Part shown: positions 23,542 to 32,287 of the stretch, in pieces | Layout of the letters: every line of letters starts with the position of its first letter | Position numbering within the stretch: the stretch's first letter is position 1 | DNA from: JBJFCE01 sp964437825 | GTDB lineage: Bacteria; Bacillota; Clostridia; Lachnospirales; Lachnospiraceae | Direction of reading: 5' to 3' | Length of the DNA: 33,858 nucleotides | NCBI GenBank assembly: GCA_964437825.1 | Contig: CAYTIH010000029.1 | Location: 1-33,858 of the forward strand | Notes under the pieces: generated by a model | What the model saw: the letters and a program-made list of their open reading frames with translations, nothing else | The model's database searches: none | What the model was told of the DNA's origin: nothing | Made by a program: the position numbers and the translations under genes

Positions 23542-25854
23542 TTATTCTTCTACTCTATTATAATTAATCAGACAGCCTTTCAAAATAATCTGTCTTTCCT
23601 CATCCGTCAGATCGCCAAGCGTCAGCGTAAATTCCTTAAGGCCTTCCTCCTTCACAACATAGGCTTTGATTTCGCAGGCCTTCTCTTCCACTGCTTTACG
23701 GATATCCGGAATAAAGATATAGTCGTGATTCTGAAACGGAAGCTCGCCTTTTTCAATGAGGAATGGCAGCATACCCCAGTTGATCAGATTGCTTCTATAT
23801 CGCTTGGTCGCATACTCATTTGCAATGTTTGCCCAACCGCCAAGCACCTTCTGGCAGCTTGCGGCCTGTTCTCTCGCAGAACCGTCGCCCGGCTTAACCG
23901 CAAATATGGTAGATCCGATACCGAAATTCGTATGGTTTACTCCGGGGAACCGTTTCTTAATTTGTTCCATAATCTGATGAATTTCCGGGAATACCTGACA
24001 GGGTTTGTCCGTTCCGGTGCCCGCAAGCAGAGCTTCTCTTGCTTTTTCCGCCTTCTGAATCTCTTTTGCAAGTCCTACATAGGCAGGATCCTTTCTGGAA
24101 AGCGTAAACTCTGCAAGTCCAAGCGGATTGGAACGATATGAGGATGTCTCTCCGGAAGGAATCAGCTCATCCGTAGTGGTAACCGGATCATGAATCTCGG
24201 ATACTACTTTTAACACCAGATGATCCGTTAACGCTGCCATTGCAGGCCAGTCCTTGATATTCGGGCCGAATTTGATCTCGACACTTTCATCAGCAACTCC
24301 CTTGGAATCAAAAACACGGTTCGCATATATATTGGCATCAAAGTGATATTTATATTTACCGATTTGAACAGGAACATCCGTTGCCGCAGTCAGCGCTCCT
24401 TTGTTTGCCGCAGTTGCCGCAATCGAACGCGCATCCATCAACGCAACGGAAGAAATCTGCCCGTTCTGAAGCTTGGAGCCTTCTCTGTTCGGGAAGTTTC
24501 TGGTTGAATGACGAATACTGAACGCATTGTTTGCCGGAGTATCCCCCGCGCCAAAGCACGGTCCGCAGAAAGCGGTTTTCAGAACCGCGCCGGTCTCCAT
24601 CAATGCGGCTGCGCAGCCGTTCTTGATCAGCTCCATATAGATCGGCATGGAAGCAGGATATACGCTTAATGTAAATTCATCGCTTCCGATATAGCTTCCC
24701 TTCATGATATCCGCTGCCGCGCAGATGTTTTCAAAGCCGCCGCCTGCACAGCCTGCAATAATACCCTGATCTACCATGAACTTACCGTTTCTTACTTTAT
24801 TCTTTAAGGTAAATTCAACCGCACCGCCCAAACTGACCGCTGCGCGCTTTTCAACATCGTTCAAAATATCATCCAGATTTGCATTCAGTTCTTCAATTGT
24901 ATACACATTACTCGGATGGAACGGCATTGCAATCATCGGCTTGATCGTGCTCAAATCAACCGTAATCATACCATCGTAATAAGCCACCTGCCCGGGGTTT
25001 AATTCTTTATATTCTTCCACGCGTCCGTGAATATCGTAGAATTCCTTTACCTGTTCGTCGGTTCTCCAAATAGAAGACAGGCAGGTTGTTTCGGTCGTCA
25101 TGACATCTACACCGATACGGAAATCAGGAGAAAGCCCTGACACTCCCGGTCCAACGAACTCCATCACTTTATTTTTGACATATCCGTTACCGAATACGGC
25201 GCCGATAATGGCAAGTGCCACGTCCTGCGGACCAACGCCGCGCATCGGCTCTCCGGTCAGATACACGCCGACTACTCCCGGCATATGAATGTCATAAGTC
25301 TGGTTCAGCAGCTGCTTTACAAGCTCAGGACCGCCTTCTCCCATTGCCATGGTGCCGAGCGCACCGTAGCGGGTATGGGAATCGGAACCGAGAATCATTT
25401 TACCGCCGCCTGCCAGCATCTCGCGGGCAAACTGATGAATGACCGCCTGGTGAGGCGGCACATACACACCGCCGTATTTTTTTGCACAGGAAAGGCCGAA
25501 CATATGATCATCCTCATTGATCGTTCCGCCTACTGCACAAAGAGAATTGTGACAGTTAGTTAAAACATAGGGAATCGGGAACTTTTTCAGTCCTGACGCT
25601 CTCGCCGTCTGAATAATCCCAACAAAAGTAATATCATGGGAAGTCAGCTTATCGAATTTGATTTTCAACTTCTCCATATTACCGGATGTATTATGTTCCT
25701 TTAAGATGCCGTAAGCCATGGTAGCTTCTCTGGCCGCTTCTTTTGTGATCTCCCCGCAGCCCCTGCTCTTGATCTCATCAAGCGCCTGCGCGGTATCAGG
25801 GATGACCTCAGTACCGTTTACCAGATATGCCCCTCCCTCAAGTAAATTAATCAT
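23542..25854 (-). CDS. Aconitase-family hydratase
   Basis: A 770-residue member of the aconitase superfamily, closer in my reading to the YbhJ-type hydratases than to citrate-cycle AcnA/AcnB. The [4Fe-4S] ligands are present: Cys in IIAGCAGGGFENI and the pair in FCGPCFGAGDTP. Also present are GSDSHTRYGALGTMAMGEGG, SIRHSTRNFPNREGSKL, and the swivel-domain substrate loop GDGSAREQAA, where aconitases have G-E-G-S-S-R-E-H-A-A. Substrate is uncertain: aconitate, homoaconitate or another hydroxy acid. The start at 25854 has GGAGG 7 nt before it and gives MINLLEGGAYLVNG. It stands alone, between its own sigmaA promoter and a terminator hairpin; no citrate synthase or isocitrate dehydrogenase is nearby. 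Confidence 0.88.
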   Translation of the reverse strand: MINLLEGGAYLVNGTEVIPDTAQALDEIKSRGCGEITKEAAREATMAYGILKEHNTSGNMEKLKIKFDKLTSHDITFVGIIQTARASGLKKFPIPYVLTNCHNSLCAVGGTINEDDHMFGLSCAKKYGGVYVPPHQAVIHQFAREMLAGGGKMILGSDSHTRYGALGTMAMGEGGPELVKQLLNQTYDIHMPGVVGVYLTGEPMRGVGPQDVALAIIGAVFGNGYVKNKVMEFVGPGVSGLSPDFRIGVDVMTTETTCLSSIWRTDEQVKEFYDIHGRVEEYKELNPGQVAYYDGMITVDLSTIKPMIAMPFHPSNVYTIEELNANLDDILNDVEKRAAVSLGGAVEFTLKNKVRNGKFMVDQGIIAGCAGGGFENICAAADIMKGSYIGSDEFTLSVYPASMPIYMELIKNGCAAALMETGAVLKTAFCGPCFGAGDTPANNAFSIRHSTRNFPNREGSKLQNGQISSVALMDARSIAATAANKGALTAATDVPVQIGKYKYHFDANIYANRVFDSKGVADESVEIKFGPNIKDWPAMAALTDHLVLKVVSEIHDPVTTTDELIPSGETSSYRSNPLGLAEFTLSRKDPAYVGLAKEIQKAEKAREALLAGTGTDKPCQVFPEIHQIMEQIKKRFPGVNHTNFGIGSTIFAVKPGDGSAREQAASCQKVLGGWANIANEYATKRYRSNLINWGMLPFLIEKGELPFQNHDYIFIPDIRKAVEEKACEIKAYVVKEEGLKEFTLTLGDLTDEERQIILKGCLINYNRVEE

Positions 25855-25937
25855 GTCGCATCCTCCGTTTCTGTCTTTGTAATCAGTTCCAGTACTTTTC
25901 ACTATCGGGCTTATTTTTCACACGATAATTCTCTTGT

Positions 25938-25966
25938 ATTATAATAGATGTATAAATGGAAAGCAA
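25938..25966 (-). promoter_or_regulatory. SigmaA promoter of the aconitase-family gene
   Basis: On the minus strand, TTGCTT (25966-25961), a 17-bp spacer and TATAAT (25943-25938), about 84 bp before the ATG. The remaining leader shows no recognised riboswitch. Confidence 0.75.
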
Positions 25967-25996
25967 GTAGGACGGATGGCGCAAAGCAAGCAGAAC

Positions 25997-26143
25997 GGTG
26001 CAACTATAGGTTGCGGGAAAGCACCTCACGGTTGATTTTCATTTATATCACTTAATGATACAATGACACGGGAGGTAGAAAGATTGAAAAATTCATTTTT
26101 CAATCTCAAGTTTGTGTCTGCGCGCTGCTTGACAGCAAACTTG
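25997..26143 (+). promoter_or_regulatory. Structured region before the XRE gene: three hairpins and an alternative TTG start
   Basis: GGTGC/GCACC (25997-26025) lies upstream. Then AGATTGAAAAA/TTTTTCAATCT with a TTCA loop (26081-26106, 11 bp perfect) and CAAGTTTG/CAAACTTG (26107-26143). A GGGAGG at 26070-26075 stands 8 nt before a TTG at 26084 that is in frame with the XRE gene and inside the first stem. A TACAAT near 26057-26062 may be a -10 box, with no good -35. The arrangement suggests control of translation or an inserted repeat. Apart from these elements and the aconitase promoter, 25855-26179 holds nothing recognised. Confidence 0.5.
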
Positions 26144-26179
26144 TTATGCACAAAGGGCGGCGCAGAAATGGGGAGAAAT

Positions 26180-26608
26180 ATGAGTTTTTCAGAAAAGATA
26201 CGTTTCATACGCAATCAGTATCATTTATCACAGGAAGAGCTTGCAGAAGAACTGAAGGTAAGCAGACAGACCGTGTCAAAATGGGAATCAGGTGCATCCT
26301 ATCCCGAAATCGAAAAATTACTCGCAATCAGCAGCCTTTTTGAGGTATCTACGGACTATCTGCTGAAAGACAGCGAACAGTCGAAGCAGGAAAGCACTCT
26401 TGACAGGCTGGTGCTTCAATTTCTGGCTTCTGCCCAGGATATGGACGGCATTTCCAAGGAGCTCATAGATATCATGAGGGACGGTATTATAGATTCGCAT
26501 GAAAAGATACGCATGAAGTCCGTTATTCGTACCTTGGACGAGGTATCGCAGATCATTGAAGAAATCAAGCAAAAAATACATCATCACGAACACACGACAG
26601 ATATCTGA
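26180..26608 (+). CDS. XRE-family transcriptional regulator
   Basis: A 142-residue regulator with the Cro/CI-type helix-turn-helix at residues about 5-60 (SFSEKIRFIRNQYHLSQEELAEELKVSRQTVSKWESG, then YPEIEKLLAISSLFEVSTDYLL). The C-terminal 75 residues are helical and charged, with no ligand or protease domain. The start at 26180 is chosen for GGGGAG five nt upstream. Two longer starts are in frame: ATG 26168 and TTG 26084; the latter has a better ribosome site and would add 32 residues including two Cys. This family often regulates its neighbour, here the membrane-protein remnant 112 bp downstream, but no target is proven. Confidence 0.9.
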   Translation: MSFSEKIRFIRNQYHLSQEELAEELKVSRQTVSKWESGASYPEIEKLLAISSLFEVSTDYLLKDSEQSKQESTLDRLVLQFLASAQDMDGISKELIDIMRDGIIDSHEKIRMKSVIRTLDEVSQIIEEIKQKIHHHEHTTDI

Positions 26609-26720
26609 AAGCTCCGCCGTTTGCGAATAAAACAGGTATGTTCGCGAAAGATGTAAAAACAGGGCTTGATTTATTGTATATTAATAACCATGACCGAATA
26701 TGAAACATCATGAAAACACC

Positions 26721-27071
26721 ATGAGGGAGGGTATATACATAAAGACAACGGATATTGATCTGAAAACTATGAAATTCGTATGGCTGAAACTTGCCATGGG
26801 AGCCGTGATTACCTTAGCGTCCATCATCCTGTTGGTATTCTTTATGCTGATCGGTTCCGCTTTCGGAGGCGGCGGTATGTATATCATGCTGATTCTCTGG
26901 CTCGCATTGACCGGCGGCGCACTCGACGTCATTCCCGGTATGGGCTCCATTACCGGTATTCTGGAAACCTTTATCGGAATTGCACTCGGCTATGTGGACG
27001 AATGCTGCCTTGGCTGCTGCTTCTTACATCATCAGGAGGGCGCTTTGATCCTGCCCCGGCCGGCTCCTTAA
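26721..27071 (+). pseudogene. Probable internally deleted membrane-protein gene
   Basis: An open frame of 116 residues: IYIKTTDIDLKTMKFVWLKLAMG, two hydrophobic helices, then GGALDVIPGMGSITGILETFIGIALGYVDECCLG and a short unlike tail (LHHQEGALILPRPAP). From memory, intact homologues in Lachnospiraceae are around twice as long: the first block is followed by about 80-100 residues (HYxGYxxKAGHVAVI...) before the IPGMGS and YIDECCLG blocks, with a further C-terminal part. Here LTGG is joined directly to ALDVIPGMGS, so an in-frame internal deletion plus C-terminal loss is inferred. Function of the family is unknown. The start is uncertain (ATG at 26700 or 26721). It follows the XRE regulator and ends at a strong terminator. 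Confidence 0.55.
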
Positions 27072-27083
27072 CCGTACATAAAC

Positions 27084-27125
27084 AAATCCGGCATAAACAG
27101 ATTTCCTCTGTCTATGCCGGATTTT
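27084..27125. terminator. Bidirectional terminator between the membrane-protein remnant and glgP
   Basis: AAATCCGGCATA pairs with TATGCCGGATTT, with an inner ACAGA/TCTGT helix. It has T-rich flanks on both strands and lies between convergent genes. Confidence 0.9.
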
Positions 27126-27176
27126 CCGGTTTTTATCAATCTCTTATACGATCAGACACTCACCCATGTCCAATCT

Positions 27177-29657
27177 CTATTTATTTAATGTTACCTTATC
27201 CAGATGCCAGATTTCATCCACATATTCCTGAATGGTTCTGTCAGAAGTAAACTTGCCTGCACATGCAACATTTAAAATCGCACTCTTTGCCCAGCCTGCT
27301 TCATCCCTGTAAGCAGTCTCCACTTTCCGCTGCGCCTGCGCATAAGACTTGAAGTCCTTCAGGATAAAATAGGTATCTGCCTTGGAGGTACTCTGGGTAT
27401 TTAACAGAGAGTTATATAATGTCCGAAACAGCTCGGTATCACTCGAATAGGTTCCGTTAATCAGCTGCATCAGAACCTTGCGGACATCCGGATCATTATT
27501 AAAGATTTCCATCGGATCATATCCGCCCTGATTCTCATAACGAATTACTTCATCGGAGGAAAGTCCGAAGATGAATGCATTTTCCGCACCAACTTCTTCC
27601 ACGATCTCCACATTTGCACCATCCATAGTTCCCAGTGTCAGGGCGCCGTTTAACATAAACTTCATGTTACCGGTTCCGGAAGCCTCTTTACTTGCGGTGG
27701 AAATCTGTTCAGATACATCCGCTGCCGCAAAGATCATCTCCGCATTGGATACACGATAATTCTCAATGAATACGACCTTGATCTTGCCGTTAATGGAAGC
27801 GTCATTGTTAACCACATCCGCAACCGCGTTGATCAGTTTAATGGTCAGCTTTGCATTGCGATAGCCTGCTGCCGCCTTCGCCCCAAATATAAAAGTTCGG
27901 GGATAGAACTCCATATTCGGATTTTCTTTCAGGCAATTATATAAGTACATTACATGCAGGATATTGAGCAGCTGACGCTTATATTCATGCAGACGCTTTA
28001 CCTGAACGTCAAAAATGGATCTGGGATCAACTTCAATTCCATTGTTTTCGAGAATGTATTTAGCCAGACGAACCTTATTCCGGTATTTGATATTCATGAA
28101 TTCCTGCTGGGCCTTTTCATCGTCCGCATAGACTTTCAACTTATTAATCTTGGGCAGATCGGTGATCCAGTCATTTCCCACATGTGCCGTTACCCAATCC
28201 GCAAGTAACGGATTTCCGTGCAGAAGGAAACGTCTCTGCGTAATGCCGTTTGTCTTATTATTGAATTTCTGAGGCATCATCTCATAGAAATCCCTCAGTT
28301 CCTGATTCTTTAAAATTTCGGTATGAAGCCTAGCTACACCATTGACGCTGTATCCTGCGCAGATTGCCAGATGCGCCATTTTAACCTGTCCATCATAAAT
28401 AATTGCCATCTTTCGGATTTTTTCCTGATTACCGGGATATTTCTGTTCAATCTGTGCGATAAAGCGGCGATTGATTTCTTCAATAATCTGGTAAATTCTC
28501 GGAAGCAGTCTGGAGAACAGCTCGATCGGCCATTTTTCCAATGCCTCTGCCATAATGGTATGGTTGGTATATGCACAGGTCTTGTTTGTCACGTCCCATG
28601 CCTCATCCCATGTCAGATAATACTCATCCATCAAAATACGCATCAGCTCAGCAATTGCAACTGTCGGATGAGTATCATTGAGCTGGAAGGTCACCTTCTC
28701 ATAGAACTTCCGGATATCCTTATGGGTTCTCATGTATTTTGCTACCGCTTCCTGTACGGACGCAGAAATAAAGAAATACTGCTGTTTTAAACGAAGCTCC
28801 TTACCTGCATAATGATTATCATTCGGATAAAGAACCTCTACGATATTGCGTGCAAGATTCTCCTGCTCAACGGCTTTCTGATAATCACCTTTATCAAAGG
28901 AATCCAAGCGGAAGCATTCTACCGGCTCCGCATCCCAGATACGAAGCGTATCTACGATTCCGTTTCCATAGCCGACAATCGGAAGATCATACGGAATTGC
29001 CTTAACTGCCTGATAGCCCTCCTGATAAAAGTTGCTTCTGCCGTTTTCATCCACGCGGCAGTTGACATAGCCGCCGAATTTTACTTCTTTTGCATATTCC
29101 GGACGGCGGAGTTCAAACGGATTTCCGTCCACCAGCCAGTTATCGGGTACCTCAATCTGATAACCGTCATGGATCTCCTGCTTAAACATACCGTAACGAT
29201 AACGAATGCCGCAGCCATATGCAGAATAACCAAGCGTTGCAAGAGAGTCCAGGAAGCATGCTGCCAATCTTCCGAGACCGCCGTTTCCAAGCGCCGCATC
29301 CGGTTCCTGATCTTCAATCACGTTGATATCCAGCCCCAGCTCCTCAAGCGCATCCTTCGCATCCTTGTATGCCTGCAGATTGATCATAATATTACCAAGG
29401 GCACGACCCATCAAAAATTCCATGGACAGATAATAAACTGTCTTGGGATCCTTTTTCTCAAAATCTTCCTGCGTATCCATCCAGTTATTGATCACCTGAT
29501 CCTTTACCGCATAGGCTACTGCCTGAAAAATCTGCTGTGGCGTTGCTTCTTCCAGAGTCTTTCTATACAGCGTCTTTACATTATAAACAACGCTTCTTTT
29601 AAACAGTTCCTTGTCAAAAGATTTTTTGGCTACTACTGCCGTACTTTTCTTTGGCAT
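27177..29657 (-). CDS. glgP: Glycogen/starch/alpha-glucan phosphorylase
   Basis: Releases glucose-1-phosphate from alpha-1,4-glucan with phosphate and pyridoxal phosphate. Family GT35, 826 residues, normal length. Motifs include YYLSMEFLMGRALGNIM, DAALGNGGLGRLAACFLDS, FQLNDTHPTVAIAELMR, NGITQRRFLLHGNP, VQVKRLHEYKRQLLN, and the cofactor site EASGTGNMKFMLNGALTLGTMDGANVEI with Lys666 as the PLP lysine. AAGGAGGAG precedes the ATG. A TATAAT at 29698-29693 on the minus strand lies 36 bp before the start with a poor -35, so an activator may be needed; the AraC gene beyond it is a candidate by position only. It is a single-gene unit. Confidence 0.97.
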   Translation of the reverse strand: MPKKSTAVVAKKSFDKELFKRSVVYNVKTLYRKTLEEATPQQIFQAVAYAVKDQVINNWMDTQEDFEKKDPKTVYYLSMEFLMGRALGNIMINLQAYKDAKDALEELGLDINVIEDQEPDAALGNGGLGRLAACFLDSLATLGYSAYGCGIRYRYGMFKQEIHDGYQIEVPDNWLVDGNPFELRRPEYAKEVKFGGYVNCRVDENGRSNFYQEGYQAVKAIPYDLPIVGYGNGIVDTLRIWDAEPVECFRLDSFDKGDYQKAVEQENLARNIVEVLYPNDNHYAGKELRLKQQYFFISASVQEAVAKYMRTHKDIRKFYEKVTFQLNDTHPTVAIAELMRILMDEYYLTWDEAWDVTNKTCAYTNHTIMAEALEKWPIELFSRLLPRIYQIIEEINRRFIAQIEQKYPGNQEKIRKMAIIYDGQVKMAHLAICAGYSVNGVARLHTEILKNQELRDFYEMMPQKFNNKTNGITQRRFLLHGNPLLADWVTAHVGNDWITDLPKINKLKVYADDEKAQQEFMNIKYRNKVRLAKYILENNGIEVDPRSIFDVQVKRLHEYKRQLLNILHVMYLYNCLKENPNMEFYPRTFIFGAKAAAGYRNAKLTIKLINAVADVVNNDASINGKIKVVFIENYRVSNAEMIFAAADVSEQISTASKEASGTGNMKFMLNGALTLGTMDGANVEIVEEVGAENAFIFGLSSDEVIRYENQGGYDPMEIFNNDPDVRKVLMQLINGTYSSDTELFRTLYNSLLNTQSTSKADTYFILKDFKSYAQAQRKVETAYRDEAGWAKSAILNVACAGKFTSDRTIQEYVDEIWHLDKVTLNK

Positions 29658-29835
29658 TTCATTCTCCTCCTTGAAAATTCACTTCGGATTTTATTATATC
29701 GTAAGAACCGCCGAAATAAAATAGAAAACGTGTATAATTTAATAAGAATTTGAGTAAAATTCTGTACTTTTTGCAAAAATTCCGCCGATAAGGTCAGTGT
29801 CAATTCCCTCCCGCAGCGGTGAATGTTCTTTGTTT

Positions 29836-30690
29836 TTATTTTTGAATCGCTTTGCGGTATTTGAGCGGTGAACTCCCATAGCAGCTCTTAAACGTACGGA
29901 TAAAATAGCTGTCACTTGAAAATCCCGAACGAAGCGCAATCTCGGTAACAGGCAGATCCGTTGTCTCCAGAAGCTTTTTGGCGCAGGTCAATCGTAAATG
30001 ATTGACATATCCGGTAAATGTCAGATAAAAATGTTCCTTAAAATAACGGGAAAGATACTTTTCCGACAAATGAAATTCACCGGAAAGCGACTGAAGTGTG
30101 ATTTTTTCCCTGTAATGGTCCTGTATATATGCCAGCATCTCTTTTTGAATGTTTGTCCTGTTGGCCGTAGTCGACGAAACAAGCATATGCGCTTCCATAA
30201 GCGTCTGCATAAACTGCAGCAGTAAAATACGTGTGCGCAGCTGCTTTAATGATTCATTTGTATCATTGACCGAAATGATTTCATCCAAAAGCCGGCGAAG
30301 CTGCGGCTGCCGCCCCTGTGCTATTTTGTGCGTAAACAACAGCTTTCCGCTGCGGATCGGCTGCAGCACCTCTGATTCCAGATCATCCATAGTCTGAAAG
30401 GAAACGAATTCCATCGGAAAAAGCAATGTATAATAAGCCACAGTAAGATCCATGGAGCCCATCAAATGAAGCTCTCTGGGATTCACCAGAAAAATATTCC
30501 CCTCTGTCCCTATATAATCCTTATCCTCAATCGTAACATAAAGTTCTCCCTGCCTGATATAAATAATTTCCAATTCATCATGCCAATGAACCGGTATTTG
30601 AAACACACGTTTTACACTGTGAATATAATACTGATCGTAGGGATATCCCCTTGTGCCGTGCGGTTTATTTTCTTTCAGCTCCAAAATCAT
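29836..30690 (-). CDS. AraC-family transcriptional regulator with N-terminal cupin
   Basis: A 284-residue regulator. Residues about 30-90 form the cupin sensor domain (VHWHDELEIIYIRQGELYVTIEDKDYIGTEGNIFLVNPRELH). Residues about 185-284 form the double helix-turn-helix of AraC proteins (LQSLSGEFHLSEKYLSRYFKEHF and VTEIALRSGFSSDSYFIRTFKSCYGSSPLKYRK). Such proteins commonly respond to sugars and control their uptake or breakdown. An AGGAGGTGA ribosome site lies 8-9 nt from the ATG, near-perfect. It is divergent from a MATE transporter (141 bp between starts) and upstream of glgP on the same strand; either could be a target, and neither is shown. Confidence 0.94.
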   Translation of the reverse strand: MILELKENKPHGTRGYPYDQYYIHSVKRVFQIPVHWHDELEIIYIRQGELYVTIEDKDYIGTEGNIFLVNPRELHLMGSMDLTVAYYTLLFPMEFVSFQTMDDLESEVLQPIRSGKLLFTHKIAQGRQPQLRRLLDEIISVNDTNESLKQLRTRILLLQFMQTLMEAHMLVSSTTANRTNIQKEMLAYIQDHYREKITLQSLSGEFHLSEKYLSRYFKEHFYLTFTGYVNHLRLTCAKKLLETTDLPVTEIALRSGFSSDSYFIRTFKSCYGSSPLKYRKAIQK

Positions 30691-30831
30691 AGCGATATCA
30701 CCTCCTCATCCGCATTTTTCATTTCATTTTATCATAAAGTAGAAATATTGCAATTTTGAGGCGAGAAACTGCAAGCTTTTTATGCATCTATGGGATAAAA
30801 TGTAATAAATCAACAGTGGACGGTGGGTTCT

Positions 30832-32154
30832 ATGGAAAGCGGAAGAAAAAATTTAAGACAGCTTTTTATTCCGATCTGTCTGGAAACGCTATGCTATATG
30901 CTGGCGGGAATGGTGGATACGCTGATGCTCTCATCCGTAAACGACGAAGCGGTCGGTGCGGTCGGAACGGCAAATACCTATATCGGAATTTTCATCATCA
31001 TGTTTTCCGTAATATCTTCGGGCATGATCGCTGTCATGACACAATATATTGGTGCAGGCAGAATCGGAGTTGCCTATCAGGCCAGACAGCTTGGTCTTGC
31101 CTTTAATGCAATCGTCGGCGTCGTCCTATCTGTGTTTCTCTTCCAATTCTCCGGTCAGGTTTTAGAATTGGTTGGAGTCGCACCGCTTTTAATGGAATAT
31201 GCGAAAACCTATTTAAAAATTGTCGGCGGCTTTTGTATCCTGAATGCGCTGATCCCGATTTTCTCAAGCTATCTAAGAGCTTTCGGGCATACCAGACAGC
31301 CGTTAATTGCAACCTTGAGCGCCAATCTTATCAATGTGATTTTGAACGCCGTATTTCTCTTTGTAATTCCCATGGGCGTTAAGGGCGTTGCAATTGCAAC
31401 TGTTTTATCACGTTTGCTCAATCTGCTCCTGGTCATGTTCGCATCCTTTCGGCTGGTCCATGCAAAAGAGAATCCGGAGCGCCAGAAAAACAGCCGCGTT
31501 TTTGGACAAATCGTCAAAATCGGGCTGCCCTCCGCGCTTGAAACCGCTTTATATAATCTGGCCATGACGCTTATGATCAGATTTTTGAATCAGATGGATG
31601 CAAACGGTATGAATGTTACCGCCAGATCCTACACCATGCAGATTACAAATCTTTCCTATTGCGTCGGTGCAGCATTGGCCCAGGCCAATGCTATTATGAC
31701 CGGATGGCGAATCGGCAGTCATGAATATGACGCCTGTGATAAAGGGACCAAAAAAGCGGCTGTGATCGGTATTCTCGTGGCAGCCGCGCTGGAGTCTCTG
31801 TTCGCACTCTCCTCCGGGCTTCTGATGCAGTTATTTACTGACGATCCTGTCATGATTTCACTGGTTGGCAGATTATTGGCTATAGATATCGTTCTGGAAA
31901 TCGGCCGTGTCACCAATCTGGTATTCGGCAATGCGCTGAAAACCAGCGGCGACGCCATTTTCCCGACCATTATCGCAGCGGTTTTTATGTATCTGTGCGC
32001 TGTCGGCGGCACGTATTTCTTTGGCGTCCGTTTAGGACTGATGGTTGTCGGCGCTTATATCGGCCTGGCCATGGATGAATGCGTACGCGCCCTATGTATG
32101 TTTCTTCGCTGGCAAAGCGGCAGATGGCGCCATAAAGGCCTTGTCAGCAACTGA
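30832..32154 (+). CDS. MATE-family efflux transporter
   Basis: A 440-residue polytopic membrane protein with about 12 transmembrane helices in two related halves, the usual MATE plan. The first half begins RQLFIPICLETLCYMLAGMVDTLMLSSVNDEAVGAVGTANTY; the second half begins near residue 230 with IVKIGLPSALETALYNLAMTLMIRFLNQM. MATE proteins export cations, drugs or metabolites with Na+ or H+; the substrate here is unknown. The start at 30832 has GGTGGG nearby; a GTG at 30823 adds three residues. It is divergent from the AraC gene and ends at a double hairpin terminator. Confidence 0.93.
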   Translation: MESGRKNLRQLFIPICLETLCYMLAGMVDTLMLSSVNDEAVGAVGTANTYIGIFIIMFSVISSGMIAVMTQYIGAGRIGVAYQARQLGLAFNAIVGVVLSVFLFQFSGQVLELVGVAPLLMEYAKTYLKIVGGFCILNALIPIFSSYLRAFGHTRQPLIATLSANLINVILNAVFLFVIPMGVKGVAIATVLSRLLNLLLVMFASFRLVHAKENPERQKNSRVFGQIVKIGLPSALETALYNLAMTLMIRFLNQMDANGMNVTARSYTMQITNLSYCVGAALAQANAIMTGWRIGSHEYDACDKGTKKAAVIGILVAAALESLFALSSGLLMQLFTDDPVMISLVGRLLAIDIVLEIGRVTNLVFGNALKTSGDAIFPTIIAAVFMYLCAVGGTYFFGVRLGLMVVGAYIGLAMDECVRALCMFLRWQSGRWRHKGLVSN

Positions 32155-32179
32155 CGAACATTAACATCTTTTTTCCCCC

Positions 32180-32240
32180 AATCGGGTAAATCCCCCGATT
32201 ATCATATGAGCCGGAGGACCACCAACATCCTCCGGCTCAT
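32180..32240. terminator. Double hairpin terminator between the MATE gene and ileS
   Basis: AATCGGG/CCCGATT (32180-32200) is followed by ATGAGCCGGAGGA/TCCTCCGGCTCAT (32206-32240, 13 bp perfect, 9-nt loop) and a T-rich stretch on the plus strand. It ends the MATE transcript and can also stop ileS transcripts from the other side. Confidence 0.85.
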
Positions 32241-32287
32241 TCCCTCTCTTTATTTCTTTTTCAACCTGCGCCTTTTATCATCCGGCA

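Noticed and set aside
26026..26214. A 62-residue minus-strand frame across the XRE leader.
   Set aside because: It reads through the hairpin region and the XRE start, without a ribosome site; best seen as a by-product of the inverted repeats.
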